Assembly: GCA_050303415.1 (NCBI GenBank)
Contig: JBNLBS010000028.1
Location: 1-25,644, forward strand
DNA from: JBNLBS01 sp050303415
Lineage (GTDB): Bacteria; Pseudomonadota; Gammaproteobacteria; Methylococcales; Methylomonadaceae
Direction: 5' to 3'
DNA length: 25,644 nt
Shown here: in pieces, positions 1-7,751 of the stretch
Position numbering within the stretch: the first letter of the stretch is position 1
Layout: every line of letters starts with the position of its first letter
The notes under the pieces: generated by a model
What the model was told of the DNA's origin: nothing
Database searches by the model: none
Seen by the model: only the letters and a program-made list of their open reading frames with translations
Program-made: the position numbers and the translations under genes

Positions 1-1
1 A

Positions 2-77
2 TGGCGTCCCCAGGGGGGTTCGAACCCCCGTTACCGCCGTGAAAGGGCGGTGTCCTAGGCCTCTAGACGATGGGGAC
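2..77 (-). tRNA. tRNA-Glu (anticodon UUC)
   Basis: The minus strand folds into a full 76-nt cloverleaf beginning GTCCCCATCGTCTAGAGG. The anticodon loop CTTTCAC carries TTC, the T arm contains GGTTCGAACC, and the CCA end is encoded. It lies downstream of gltX, whose product charges this tRNA, and 26 nt after tRNA-Ala in the same direction. Confidence 0.97.
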
Positions 78-103
78 TAGAACTGTCTCTAACTGAATCA
101 AAT

Positions 104-179
104 TGGTGGAGCCAGGCGGGATCGAACCGCCGACCTCAACACTGCCAGTGTTGCGCTCTCCCAATTGAGCTATGGCCCC
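104..179 (-). tRNA. tRNA-Ala (anticodon GGC)
   Basis: The minus strand starts GGGGCCATAGCTCAATTGGG. Its anticodon stem CAACA/TGTTG encloses the loop CTGGCAG, giving anticodon GGC (reads GCC), and it has a standard T arm and an encoded CCA. It lies 52 nt after the gltX stop codon and may share its transcript or be processed from it. Confidence 0.97.
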
Positions 180-231
180 TCAGTTGAGAACGGCTATTAT
201 AGAGAGGACGTTAAAACTTGTCTAGTATTTT

Positions 232-1632
232 TTACATATTTTTTATAAATTCTATCGCTCTTTGCAGTCTGGCTAAAGTTTTTTCCCGGCCCAGCAAGGA
301 TAAGGTAATATCTATAGAGGGCGAAACCGAAGAGCCGGACACTGCCACACGTAGAGGCTGAGCAACTTTACCCAGGTTTAACCCCATGCTTTCTGCCAGT
401 TGATGAACAATTTGTTGCAACTGGGAGCCATCCCACTGCTCAAGTGCAGAAAATTGATCATACATTTTCTGTAAAATATCATCGGTACCCTGTTTAAAGT
501 TCTTTTTCACCGCTTTGGCGTCGTATTCATCAAAATCCATGTAAAAATATCGGCTGGCTGTCGCCATATCCACCAGGGTTTTGCAACGCTCCCTTTGTGC
601 GGCCACCACGTCGACCAAATCCGGACCGGTAGTCGGGTCTATGCCCTGCTCACCCATATGCCAGCTCAGGTGTCTGGCGACATGTTCCGGCTCAGAATTC
701 ATGATGTATTGATGGTTTAACCATAACAGTTTTTCGGTATTGAAAGTTGATGCCGAAACATTGACCTTTTCCAGCTCAAAATGCTCGATCATTTCATCTA
801 TCGAAAAAATTTCCTGATCGCCATGCGACCAGCCCAACCGAACCAGATAATTCAATAATGCTTCCGGCAGATATCCCTCATTTCGATATTGCATGACACT
901 GACAGCGCCATGACGCTTGGACAAACGCGCCCCATCAGAACCTAAAATCATCGGCACATGAGCATATTTTGGTGGCTGGGCACCCAAGGCTTTCAATATA
1001 TTAATTTGCCTTGGCGTGTTATTGATATGATCATCGCCGCGAATAACATAGTCAATACCCATATCCATATCGTCAACCACCACCGTCAGGTTATAGGTAG
1101 GTGATCCATCCGAACGGGCAATAATCAGATCATCCAATTCACTGTTGGCAACTACAATATCCCCTTTGACCAAGTCATTAATGGTTACCGAACCTTCAGT
1201 CGGGTTTTTAAAACGAATAACAGGTTCTACTCCTTCACGCACATCGGAGCCTTCACGACAAACCCCGTTATAACGCGGTTTTTCTTTATTGGCTTTTTGC
1301 TGCTCTCGAACCTGATCCAGTTCTTCCTTGCTGCAATAACAATAGTAAGCATCCCCTTGATCCAGTAATTGCTGAATAATTTCCTTATAACGGTCAAATC
1401 GATGAGTTTGGTAAAAAGGCCCTTCTTCATACTCCAGACCCAGCCAGGTCATACCTTCCAGAATGGCATTAACCGATTCCTGAGTAGAACGCTCCAGATC
1501 TGTGTCTTCAATTCTTAAGACAAATTTCCCGCCATGCTTGCGCGCATAAAGCCAGGAAAACAAGGCAGTGCGTGCACCGCCGACATGTAAGTAGCCAGTG
1601 GGGCTAGGGGCAAAACGTGTTTTTATAGTCAT
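232..1632 (-). CDS. gltX: Glutamyl-tRNA synthetase
   Basis: A class I aminoacyl-tRNA synthetase that charges tRNA-Glu with glutamate in the cytoplasm. At 466 aa it has the usual length. The ATP signature appears as HVGG at residues 16-19, within the family opening RFAPSPTGYLHVGG. The KMSKS-equivalent loop is LSKRH at about 237-241. Cysteines 98, 100 and 125 match the zinc-knuckle positions of the bacterial discriminating type. The ATG start sits 3 nt after the stop codon of the upstream Sel1-repeat gene, so the two are probably co-transcribed. The tRNA genes for Ala and Glu follow on the same strand. Nothing about the protein looks damaged. Confidence 0.97.
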   Translation of the reverse strand: MTIKTRFAPSPTGYLHVGGARTALFSWLYARKHGGKFVLRIEDTDLERSTQESVNAILEGMTWLGLEYEEGPFYQTHRFDRYKEIIQQLLDQGDAYYCYCSKEELDQVREQQKANKEKPRYNGVCREGSDVREGVEPVIRFKNPTEGSVTINDLVKGDIVVANSELDDLIIARSDGSPTYNLTVVVDDMDMGIDYVIRGDDHINNTPRQINILKALGAQPPKYAHVPMILGSDGARLSKRHGAVSVMQYRNEGYLPEALLNYLVRLGWSHGDQEIFSIDEMIEHFELEKVNVSASTFNTEKLLWLNHQYIMNSEPEHVARHLSWHMGEQGIDPTTGPDLVDVVAAQRERCKTLVDMATASRYFYMDFDEYDAKAVKKNFKQGTDDILQKMYDQFSALEQWDGSQLQQIVHQLAESMGLNLGKVAQPLRVAVSGSSVSPSIDITLSLLGREKTLARLQRAIEFIKNM

Positions 1633-1635
1633 TGA

Positions 1636-2094
1636 TTATTTCTTAAATAAAATTCTTTTTGCGTATTCGGTGGGGATTTGCTTACTGGCTCTTAAACGCA
1701 TGGTTTTATAACTGAAACCGACACTACCTTTAGGAGCAGAATTTCTGCCCAAAATAGCCATTGAGGCGCCATGACCTTTGTCTGCGGCTTTTTCATACCA
1801 CTTTGTTGCGGTATCGACATTATGTGTAAAACCGACGCCGGTATCATACATAGCTGCAACCATTACCATCGCTTCGACCATGCCCTGCTCTGCCGCCTTT
1901 AAAATCCATTCGGAAGCTGCTTTTTCATCTTTTTTGAAGCCGTTGATTCCCATCATGTACATTGAAGCTAATTTAGCCTGGGCATTAACGTCTCCCTGTT
2001 CGGCTAATTGCTGAATATCATCCTGTCCCGCATAAACAGGAGCGCCCAGTATTAAAAACAAAGATAAAACAAAAAACTTTATCTGCCTTGGCAT
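1636..2094 (-). CDS. Secreted Sel1-repeat protein
   Basis: 152 aa. The N-terminus has a basic start, a hydrophobic core and a likely signal-peptidase I site after PVYA (about residue 22), so export to the periplasm is expected. The mature part has at least two Sel1-like repeats (TPR-related helical pairs). They are visible as A-KLASMYMMG, EWILKAAEQG and KWYEKAADKGHGASMAILG, with the usual spacing of about 36 residues. Such proteins act as protein-protein scaffolds; the specific partner cannot be told from sequence. It directly precedes gltX with a 3-nt gap, but nothing links it functionally to tRNA charging. The basic C-terminal 30 residues do not resemble the repeats. Confidence 0.85.
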   Translation of the reverse strand: MPRQIKFFVLSLFLILGAPVYAGQDDIQQLAEQGDVNAQAKLASMYMMGINGFKKDEKAASEWILKAAEQGMVEAMVMVAAMYDTGVGFTHNVDTATKWYEKAADKGHGASMAILGRNSAPKGSVGFSYKTMRLRASKQIPTEYAKRILFKK

Positions 2095-2258
2095 CTTATT
2101 TCCTCTCTTAAATTTAAGTGAATTTTTATTAACCGACGCTATTATTTCATGCTCTTTAATAAAGTTGAATGCGATATGAAAAAAAACTTTGTTTTAATAC
2201 TACACCCCGGCTAAGTTTTATGTTAAAAAAGATGTGTAATATTATTTAGGAGGGAAGG

Positions 2259-3425
2259 ATGAAAAAATCATTATTAGCATTATCTATCTGTACAACAGCG
2301 TTGATTGGCTGTGCTACGCAATCAGTCAACTCATTTCATACGTTTCAGGCTAAAGATCTGAATCCATTAGTGCATTCCAGCGGATTTAAACAAAAAACAC
2401 AAAACCTACTGGTTATTAATGATTCATCATCTTCCATGTCTACAATTTATACGGGTGAAGCAATATCCGGGCTTTCTTCGGTTAGCAAGCTTTCAGTTGA
2501 AAAGGAATTACTGAACCGCTTTAACCAAACCATACCGGCTATTAACTTTACTTCAGGCATTCGTAGCTTTGGTTTTGGTCCGTGTTTATCCTGGGGACAA
2601 ACAAAACTGAACATGCCAGTTTCCGACTACTCAAAATCTGCTTTTGGCAATGGTGTTAACGATTTGACCTGTAGCAGTGGTGGTACGCCGATGACCGTTG
2701 CTTTAGAAGCTGCTCAAGCTGACTTATCCTCTACCAGCGGTAACATTGCCGTATTAATTTTAAGTGATGGTAGGGATAACAGCTATGGCCCAATCGCTGG
2801 AGCCGAGGCCCTTAAAGCGCAATATGGCGATCGGTTGTGCATTTACTCGATCTGGGTTGGTAATGAAAAAGATGCCGGCGGTCAGGAGCTATTACAACAG
2901 TTATCTGATGTTGCCGGTTGCGGGTATAGTGCTAAGGCTGCCCAGGTTGCCACTATTAACGGTATGGCCAAACTGGTTGAGGATATATTCTTTGAAAGAG
3001 GACCTGCCGATACCGATATGGATGGCGTACTCGACGATAAGGATCACTGTCCAAATACACCTAGAGGCGCAACTGTTAACTCACAAGGTTGCTGGGTAAT
3101 TAAAGGCATTAATTTTGATACCGATAAGAGCAATATTAAAGGGCAATACCATTCATTGTTAAATGGTGTGGCAAAAGTTATCAAAAACAACCCTGGTCTG
3201 AAAATCGAGGTTCAGGGTCATACTGATAACCAAGGCTCTGCTGCTTACAATAAAGGCCTATCAGAACGCCGTGCCAATGCTGTTAAAAACTATCTGGCGA
3301 AGCAGGCTAATGCTGCTGACCGTTTATCGGCCAAAGGCTACGGCTTGACTCAACCAATCGACACCAATGACACAGCCGCTGGCCGTGCCAATAACCGTCG
3401 TGTACAGTTGAAAATACTTCGTTAA
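2259..3425 (+). CDS. Lipoprotein with VWA, thrombospondin-3-like and OmpA domains
   Basis: 388 aa. The signal peptide ends in a lipobox (LIGC, Cys18). Residue +2 is Ala, so sorting to the outer membrane is expected. Residues about 49-245 are a von Willebrand A domain with an intact MIDAS metal site: DSSSS at 55-59, Thr143 in GGTPM, and Asp170 in LSDGRDN. Residues 251-264 (DTDMDGVLDDKDHC) form a calcium-binding thrombospondin type 3 motif. Residues about 280-388 are an OmpA C-terminal domain with GHTDNQG at 320-326 and a LSERRANAV helix, the usual diaminopimelate-binding Asp and Arg. It probably bridges the outer membrane and peptidoglycan while presenting a metal-dependent adhesion-like domain. 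A strong AGGAGG lies 5 nt before the ATG. It is a single-gene unit facing away from gltX. Confidence 0.88.
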   Translation: MKKSLLALSICTTALIGCATQSVNSFHTFQAKDLNPLVHSSGFKQKTQNLLVINDSSSSMSTIYTGEAISGLSSVSKLSVEKELLNRFNQTIPAINFTSGIRSFGFGPCLSWGQTKLNMPVSDYSKSAFGNGVNDLTCSSGGTPMTVALEAAQADLSSTSGNIAVLILSDGRDNSYGPIAGAEALKAQYGDRLCIYSIWVGNEKDAGGQELLQQLSDVAGCGYSAKAAQVATINGMAKLVEDIFFERGPADTDMDGVLDDKDHCPNTPRGATVNSQGCWVIKGINFDTDKSNIKGQYHSLLNGVAKVIKNNPGLKIEVQGHTDNQGSAAYNKGLSERRANAVKNYLAKQANAADRLSAKGYGLTQPIDTNDTAAGRANNRRVQLKILR

Positions 3426-3466
3426 TTACACATCATACTTAACACAGGGAAGTGTTTAACCTCAAT

Positions 3467-3505
3467 AAAAAAGGGAGTCTGCGAACATGCAGACTCCCTT
3501 TTTTT
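3467..3505. terminator. Bidirectional intrinsic terminator
   Basis: A perfect 12-bp stem (AAGGGAGTCTGC / GCAGACTCCCTT) with a 6-nt loop. It is flanked by an A run on the left and a T run on the right, so it ends in a U tract read from either strand. It lies between the convergent lipoprotein gene and serS and can serve both. Confidence 0.92.
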
Positions 3506-3531
3506 AGGGGCGCGAAATAAATAATTTATTT

Positions 3532-4806
3532 CTATTCAATAACAGTTACCCCACCCATATAAGGCTGTAAAACTTCCGGCACATGAATTCTGCCCTCCTT
3601 ATCCTGATAATTTTCCATGACCGCAATCAACGTTCTACCGGCTGCCAACCCGGAACCATTCAAAGTATGCACCAGTTCCGGCTTACCGGTTTCAGGATTA
3701 CGCCAGCGGGCTTGGAGACGCCTGGCCTGAAAATCACCGAAATTACTGCATGATGAAATTTCCCTATAAGCTCCCTGACCGGGTAACCAGACTTCCAGGT
3801 CGTAGGTTTTAGCTGAGGAGAAACCGGTATCACCGGCACAAAGCAACACTTTACGGTACGGTAATTTTAATTTTTTCAAAATATTTTCCGCATGACCGGT
3901 TAACTCTTCATGCGCCTGTTCCGACTCTTCCGGCTTAACAATTTGGACCAGTTCTACTTTCTCAAACTGGTGTTGTCTGATCATACCCCTGACATCACGA
4001 CCGTAAGCCCCTGCTTCGCTTCGGAAGCAGGGTGTATGGCAAACGAATTTTAACGGCAACTGTTTGCTGTCAATAATGTCATCTCTGACAATATTGGTCA
4101 CAGGCACTTCCGCTGTCGGAATCAAATACAAGGCCGGGTCAACATTGGTTTTAAACAAATCCTCTTCAAATTTTGGTAACTGACCTGTTCCACGCAAACT
4201 GGCGGCATTTACCAGATAAGGCACATAGGTTTCGGTATAACCGTGCTGTTCGGAATGCTCATTCAACATAAACTGAATCAACGCACGCTGTAATCTAGCC
4301 AATGAACTTTTCAGCACGACGAAACGGGCACCGGAAATTTTCACCCCCAGTTCAAAATCCAGACCTTCAGAAACCGCACCCAGATCAACATGATCCTTTG
4401 GTTCAAAATCAAACTCGGGCAGATCACCCCAACGGCTGATTTCCTGATTGCTGTCTTCATCCTTACCCGCCGGCACCGATGCATCCAGGATATTAGGAAT
4501 ATTTTCCATTAAAGCAGTCATTTCAGCCTGAATTTCATTTAATTCAGTTTCAGCCTGTTTGAGTTGATCACCCAAATCCTGTACTTGTGCCAATAAAGGC
4601 TGAATGTCTTCACCCTTGGCTTTTGCCTGTCCGATAGATTTGGAACGACTATTACGTTCATTTTGTAATTCCTGAGTTTTAACCTGCACATCTTTGCGTC
4701 TGGATTCCAAACGTGTATAGGCTTCAGCGTCAAAATCAAATGAACGCCTTTGCAGTTGTTGCACAACAGAATCAAGATCGGATCTAAATAAACGAGGGTC
4801 TAACAT
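3532..4806 (-). CDS. serS: Seryl-tRNA synthetase
   Basis: A class II aminoacyl-tRNA synthetase that charges tRNA-Ser and tRNA-Sec. At 424 aa it has the normal length. Residues about 30-100 form the long antiparallel coiled-coil arm that binds the tRNA. The catalytic core has TAE at 231-233, motif 2 FRSEAGAYGRD at 261-271, the serine-site stretch SSCSNFGDFQ at about 351-360, and motif 3 GSGLAAGRTL at 384-393. It is the last gene of the orn-crcB-DUF190-serS run, 48 nt after the DUF190 stop codon, and is followed by the bidirectional terminator. crcB next to serS is a common gammaproteobacterial arrangement. Confidence 0.97.
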   Translation of the reverse strand: MLDPRLFRSDLDSVVQQLQRRSFDFDAEAYTRLESRRKDVQVKTQELQNERNSRSKSIGQAKAKGEDIQPLLAQVQDLGDQLKQAETELNEIQAEMTALMENIPNILDASVPAGKDEDSNQEISRWGDLPEFDFEPKDHVDLGAVSEGLDFELGVKISGARFVVLKSSLARLQRALIQFMLNEHSEQHGYTETYVPYLVNAASLRGTGQLPKFEEDLFKTNVDPALYLIPTAEVPVTNIVRDDIIDSKQLPLKFVCHTPCFRSEAGAYGRDVRGMIRQHQFEKVELVQIVKPEESEQAHEELTGHAENILKKLKLPYRKVLLCAGDTGFSSAKTYDLEVWLPGQGAYREISSCSNFGDFQARRLQARWRNPETGKPELVHTLNGSGLAAGRTLIAVMENYQDKEGRIHVPEVLQPYMGGVTVIE

Positions 4807-4854
4807 GTTAAAGATGTACCTTTTTTTAAAACTTATAGAAAATAAAAAATATGT

Positions 4855-5160
4855 TTAGATATGTGCAGTAGCCTTCCAACTGACTATATGCTTAATATCG
4901 ACTTGCGCTTTTAGTGCCTCTATGGCTTGTTCGACCTTTTCCGGTTGGTCATAAAACTCAATCACTAGCGGCAATTCCATCGACAAGCTCAACAACGATG
5001 AGGTATGTACATCACCAGAGGAACCTATACCGGCAATACCGCGGATAACAGTCAAACCGGCAATATTTTGCTCATAGCGCAAAATTTCCAGGGCTTGGTT
5101 GAGATGGTCATGCCCCTCCAATGTATATACCCGGGCAATTTTCACTTCTCTTTCACTCAT
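4855..5160 (-). CDS. DUF190 family (PII-like) protein
   Basis: 101 aa, matching the DUF190 family in length and pattern. It has an opening strand (VKIARVYTLEGH), a helix (LNQALEILRYEQNIAGLTVIRG), the GIAGIGSSG loop, and a ferredoxin-like closing half with PLVIEFYD. The family has a PII-like fold and is often encoded with CrcB fluoride channels, but its ligand and role are not established. The start codon overlaps the crcB stop as ATGA, which suggests translational coupling. That supports a link to the channel rather than to serS. Confidence 0.88.
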   Translation of the reverse strand: MSEREVKIARVYTLEGHDHLNQALEILRYEQNIAGLTVIRGIAGIGSSGDVHTSSLLSLSMELPLVIEFYDQPEKVEQAIEALKAQVDIKHIVSWKATAHI

Positions 5161-5864
5161 ACCTGCCTACCTAATAGCAAACCGCTCCATATTGATAAAA
5201 TACAGAGTAGAAAATTAATGACGAATAAACTTAACATCAGATTCATATTGGTTTTTACTGAAAAACCATTTTCAATCAAATATAGAATCAGATATAAACC
5301 GGAAAGAGTAATAAAAACACCGACCAACAACACTAAAATAGTCGCCTTGTACTCCATAGAAATAGCAACTTTTTGCATTAATACGGCGGTAACCAGACCA
5401 ATTAAAAAAGCCCCTATTATATTGACACAGACCAAGGCGTAAGGAAAGACACCGCCCATCCAGCGGACAATTCCACCTGAATACAGAAATAAAGTACGCC
5501 CTATTAACAATCCAAGCCAAACGGCAAATATACAGGCAAAAATGCTGATCATGATATTTAATGCCGCTTTGGTGAAACTGCCTTGTTCGATTAAATACAA
5601 GGTTTCCAGTGAAAAGGTCGAAAAAGTGGTAAATGCACCAAACACGCCGACCAGAATCGCGGCCCTAAACTCCATACTGATAGCCACACGCTGCAATACC
5701 AAAGCCTCAGTAAGTAATCCAATCAAAAATGAACCGATGATATTAACAGCCAAAGTACCGTATGGAAAACCGCGGCCCAACCATTGATAAACCCCAGAGG
5801 ACACTAAAAAGCGCATTACCGCGCCCAAAGCCCCGCCAAAAGCAATTGCTACCAGTTGATTCAT
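5157..5864 (-). CDS. crcB: Two-domain CrcB/Fluc fluoride channel with degenerate second half
   Basis: 235 aa, about twice the normal CrcB length (about 125). Residues 1-123 are a complete Fluc domain with four membrane helices. It has GGALGAVMR in helix 1 (Arg18), Asn41 in VNIIGSFLIG, and the pore/sodium-site segment GAFTTFSTFS at 76-85. Residues about 126-233 repeat helices 2-4 of the same fold: FPY at 140-142 matches 33-35, VNIIGAFLIGL at 147-157 matches 40-50, VAISME at 166-171 matches 60-65, and YLIE and GLLLGR recur. The second copy has no helix 1, and its pore segment has become GVFITLSGLYL, losing both box phenylalanines. CrcB exports toxic fluoride as an antiparallel dimer. A 4+3 helix count would invert the second domain, making an internal antiparallel pair. 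The gene starts 2 nt after orn and overlaps the DUF190 gene by 4 nt. No fluoride riboswitch is apparent upstream of it or of orn. Confidence 0.88.
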   Translation of the reverse strand: MNQLVAIAFGGALGAVMRFLVSSGVYQWLGRGFPYGTLAVNIIGSFLIGLLTEALVLQRVAISMEFRAAILVGVFGAFTTFSTFSLETLYLIEQGSFTKAALNIMISIFACIFAVWLGLLIGRTLFLYSGGIVRWMGGVFPYALVCVNIIGAFLIGLVTAVLMQKVAISMEYKATILVLLVGVFITLSGLYLILYLIENGFSVKTNMNLMLSLFVINFLLCILSIWSGLLLGRQV

Positions 5865-5866
5865 AA

Positions 5867-6412
5867 TTAAACTTTTATAAAATGTTCGCGGTAATAGCGC
5901 AATTCTTCAATGGACTCGATAATATCATCCAAGGCCTTATGTGCACTTTTTTTACTAAAACCGTCTTTTATGTCCGGCGCCCAGCGTGCAGCCAATTCCT
6001 TAAGGGTCGACACGTCCAGATTACGGTAATGAAAATAAGCCTCTAAAGTTGGCATATAGCGGTATAAAAAACGCCTGTCCTGCCCGATACTGTTACCGCA
6101 AAGTGGCGATGCGTGCTCCGGCACCCATTCTTTAATAAAGTCCAGTGTTTGCCGTTCCGCCTCGGCATCGGTAACAGTTGATTGTTTTACCCGCTCGATT
6201 AAACCGGACTGACCATGATGCTGTTGATTCCAATCGTCCATAGCTGCTAATGCAGCATCCGATTGATGAACCGCTAAAACCGGACCGGTGGCGAGAATAT
6301 TCAAGTCTTTATCGGTCACGATCGTTGCAATCTCAATGATTAGATCAGTCTCCGGAATTAACCCTGTCATTTCCAGGTCTATCCAGACTAAATTTTGCGG
6401 GTTGGCTGCCAT
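5867..6412 (-). CDS. orn: Oligoribonuclease
   Basis: A 3'-5' exoribonuclease of the DEDDh family that degrades 2-5 nt RNAs, including pGpG left from cyclic di-GMP turnover. At 181 aa it has the standard length. All five catalytic residues are visible: Asp12 and Glu14 (WIDLEMTGL), Asp112 (CGNSIGQD), His158 and Asp163 (SAHKALDD). It is the first gene of the orn-crcB-DUF190-serS run and diverges from the M48 protease gene. The neighbouring rsgA on the other side is a frequent companion of orn in gammaproteobacteria. Confidence 0.97.
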   Translation of the reverse strand: MAANPQNLVWIDLEMTGLIPETDLIIEIATIVTDKDLNILATGPVLAVHQSDAALAAMDDWNQQHHGQSGLIERVKQSTVTDAEAERQTLDFIKEWVPEHASPLCGNSIGQDRRFLYRYMPTLEAYFHYRNLDVSTLKELAARWAPDIKDGFSKKSAHKALDDIIESIEELRYYREHFIKV

Positions 6413-6446
6413 TAATAGATTCCATATTATATTAAGGTTGCGGTAA

Positions 6447-6475
6447 ATTGTAGCATTGGCTAATCTGTATGCCTA
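6447..6475 (-). promoter_or_regulatory. Candidate sigma-70 promoter for the orn operon
   Basis: On the minus strand TAGGCA (4 of 6 to the -35 consensus) is followed after 17 bp by TACAAT (5 of 6 to the -10). The -10 lies about 35 nt before the orn ATG. This is a consensus match only; a second AT-rich TATAAT lies closer to the gene without a good -35. Confidence 0.4.
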
Positions 6476-6503
6476 ATTCTTAACCTTTGATGTTTTTTAA
6501 CTC

Positions 6504-7745
6504 ATGACTACCTTTACAATAATTTTTTTAATTGCCCTGACAATTTCATACTCAATTCAATTCTGGCTGGATAAACGCCAGGCAAATTACGTTCAACAAC
6601 ATCGTAGCGAAGTACCCGATGCATTTAAACAAAGCGTTTCTCTGGAGGCGCATCAGAAAGCAGCTGATTATACGATTGATAAAGGTAAATTAGGCACTGT
6701 AGATCATATTATAGGAATTATTCTTCTGCTATTACTAACATTAGGCGGGGGCATCAACCTGGCCTTCGGTATCTGGAACAGTTTTGAATTATCACCCTTG
6801 GTTCATGGTTTGGCAGGCATGGCCACCATTTTTCTGTTTATGACTATTATTGAAATTCCAACCGGAATATATCAGACCTTTGTCATTGAAGAAAAATACG
6901 GTTTCAACAAAAGCACCCCGTTACAGTTTGTAAAAGATCAATTCCTCCAGCTTGCCTTAATGGCGATAATCGGACTACCGATTCTGGCATTAATCCTCTG
7001 GGTAATGGACAGTATCGGCGTATACTGGTGGCTTTGGGCCTGGGCTATCTTAATGTTTTTTTCCTTATTAATGAGTTGGTTATTCCCCACCGTTATTGCC
7101 CCGCTGTTTAACAAATTCACACCAATGGAAGAAGGCACGTTAAAAGACCGCATTCAAGGTTTGCTGCAGCGCTGTGGTTTTAACAGTCAGGGCATTTTCA
7201 TTATGGACGGTTCAAAAAGAACCAGTCACGGAAATGCCTATTTTACCGGTCTGGGTAACAACAAACGCATAGTGTTTTTCGATAATCTGGTTAAATCTCT
7301 GGACGATGAAGAACTGGAAGCCGTTTTAGCCCACGAATTGGGACACTTTAGATGCAAGCATGTGATTAAGATGCTGATTTCAAGCTCAATTATCACCTTA
7401 ATCAGTTTTGCCCTGTTAGGTTGGCTGATTAACCAACAATGGTTTTTTACCGGCCTGGGCGTTGATCAAGCTTCCAATGCTGCGGCATTATTATTATTTA
7501 TGCTGGTTTCACCGGTGTTTTCAATTTTTATGCAACCCATTAGTGCTTATTTCCAACGTAAATTTGAATTTGAAGCCGATGATTTTGCCTCTCAACATGC
7601 TCAAGCCGGCAAATTAATCAGCGGTTTGGTTAAACTATACGAAGAAAATGCCAGCACCCTGACACCGGATCCTTTGTATTCAGCCTTTCATTACAGCCAC
7701 CCACCGGCCGCAATTCGTATTGCCCATCTAGAAAGTAAAATGTAG
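6504..7745 (+). CDS. M48 family membrane metalloprotease (Ste24-like)
   Basis: 413 aa integral membrane zinc protease resembling CAAX prenyl protease 1 (Ste24). It has several hydrophobic helices, at about 3-17, 70-87, 100-125, 147-170, 176-200, 290-312 and 325-350. The zinc site HELGH is at 277-281, and the third ligand is Glu357 in FEFEADDFA. The family also has the conserved GNAYFTG before the zinc motif (here HGNAYFTGLG) and a C-terminal SHPP motif (HYSHPPAAIRI), both present. Bacteria lack classical prenylated CAAX proteins, so the natural substrate is unknown; membrane-protein quality control is a fair guess. rsgA follows after 6 nt and is probably co-transcribed. Confidence 0.9.
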   Translation: MTTFTIIFLIALTISYSIQFWLDKRQANYVQQHRSEVPDAFKQSVSLEAHQKAADYTIDKGKLGTVDHIIGIILLLLLTLGGGINLAFGIWNSFELSPLVHGLAGMATIFLFMTIIEIPTGIYQTFVIEEKYGFNKSTPLQFVKDQFLQLALMAIIGLPILALILWVMDSIGVYWWLWAWAILMFFSLLMSWLFPTVIAPLFNKFTPMEEGTLKDRIQGLLQRCGFNSQGIFIMDGSKRTSHGNAYFTGLGNNKRIVFFDNLVKSLDDEELEAVLAHELGHFRCKHVIKMLISSSIITLISFALLGWLINQQWFFTGLGVDQASNAAALLLFMLVSPVFSIFMQPISAYFQRKFEFEADDFASQHAQAGKLISGLVKLYEENASTLTPDPLYSAFHYSHPPAAIRIAHLESKM

Positions 7746-7751
7746 CTGATT

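Noticed and set aside
5005..5787. Plus-strand open frames opposite crcB and the DUF190 gene
   Set aside because: They are antisense shadows of clearly recognisable proteins, with no Shine-Dalgarno and no family pattern.
6413..6503. Fluoride riboswitch before the orn-crcB operon
   Set aside because: I see neither the conserved fluoride riboswitch core nor a suitable pseudoknot in this short AT-rich gap.
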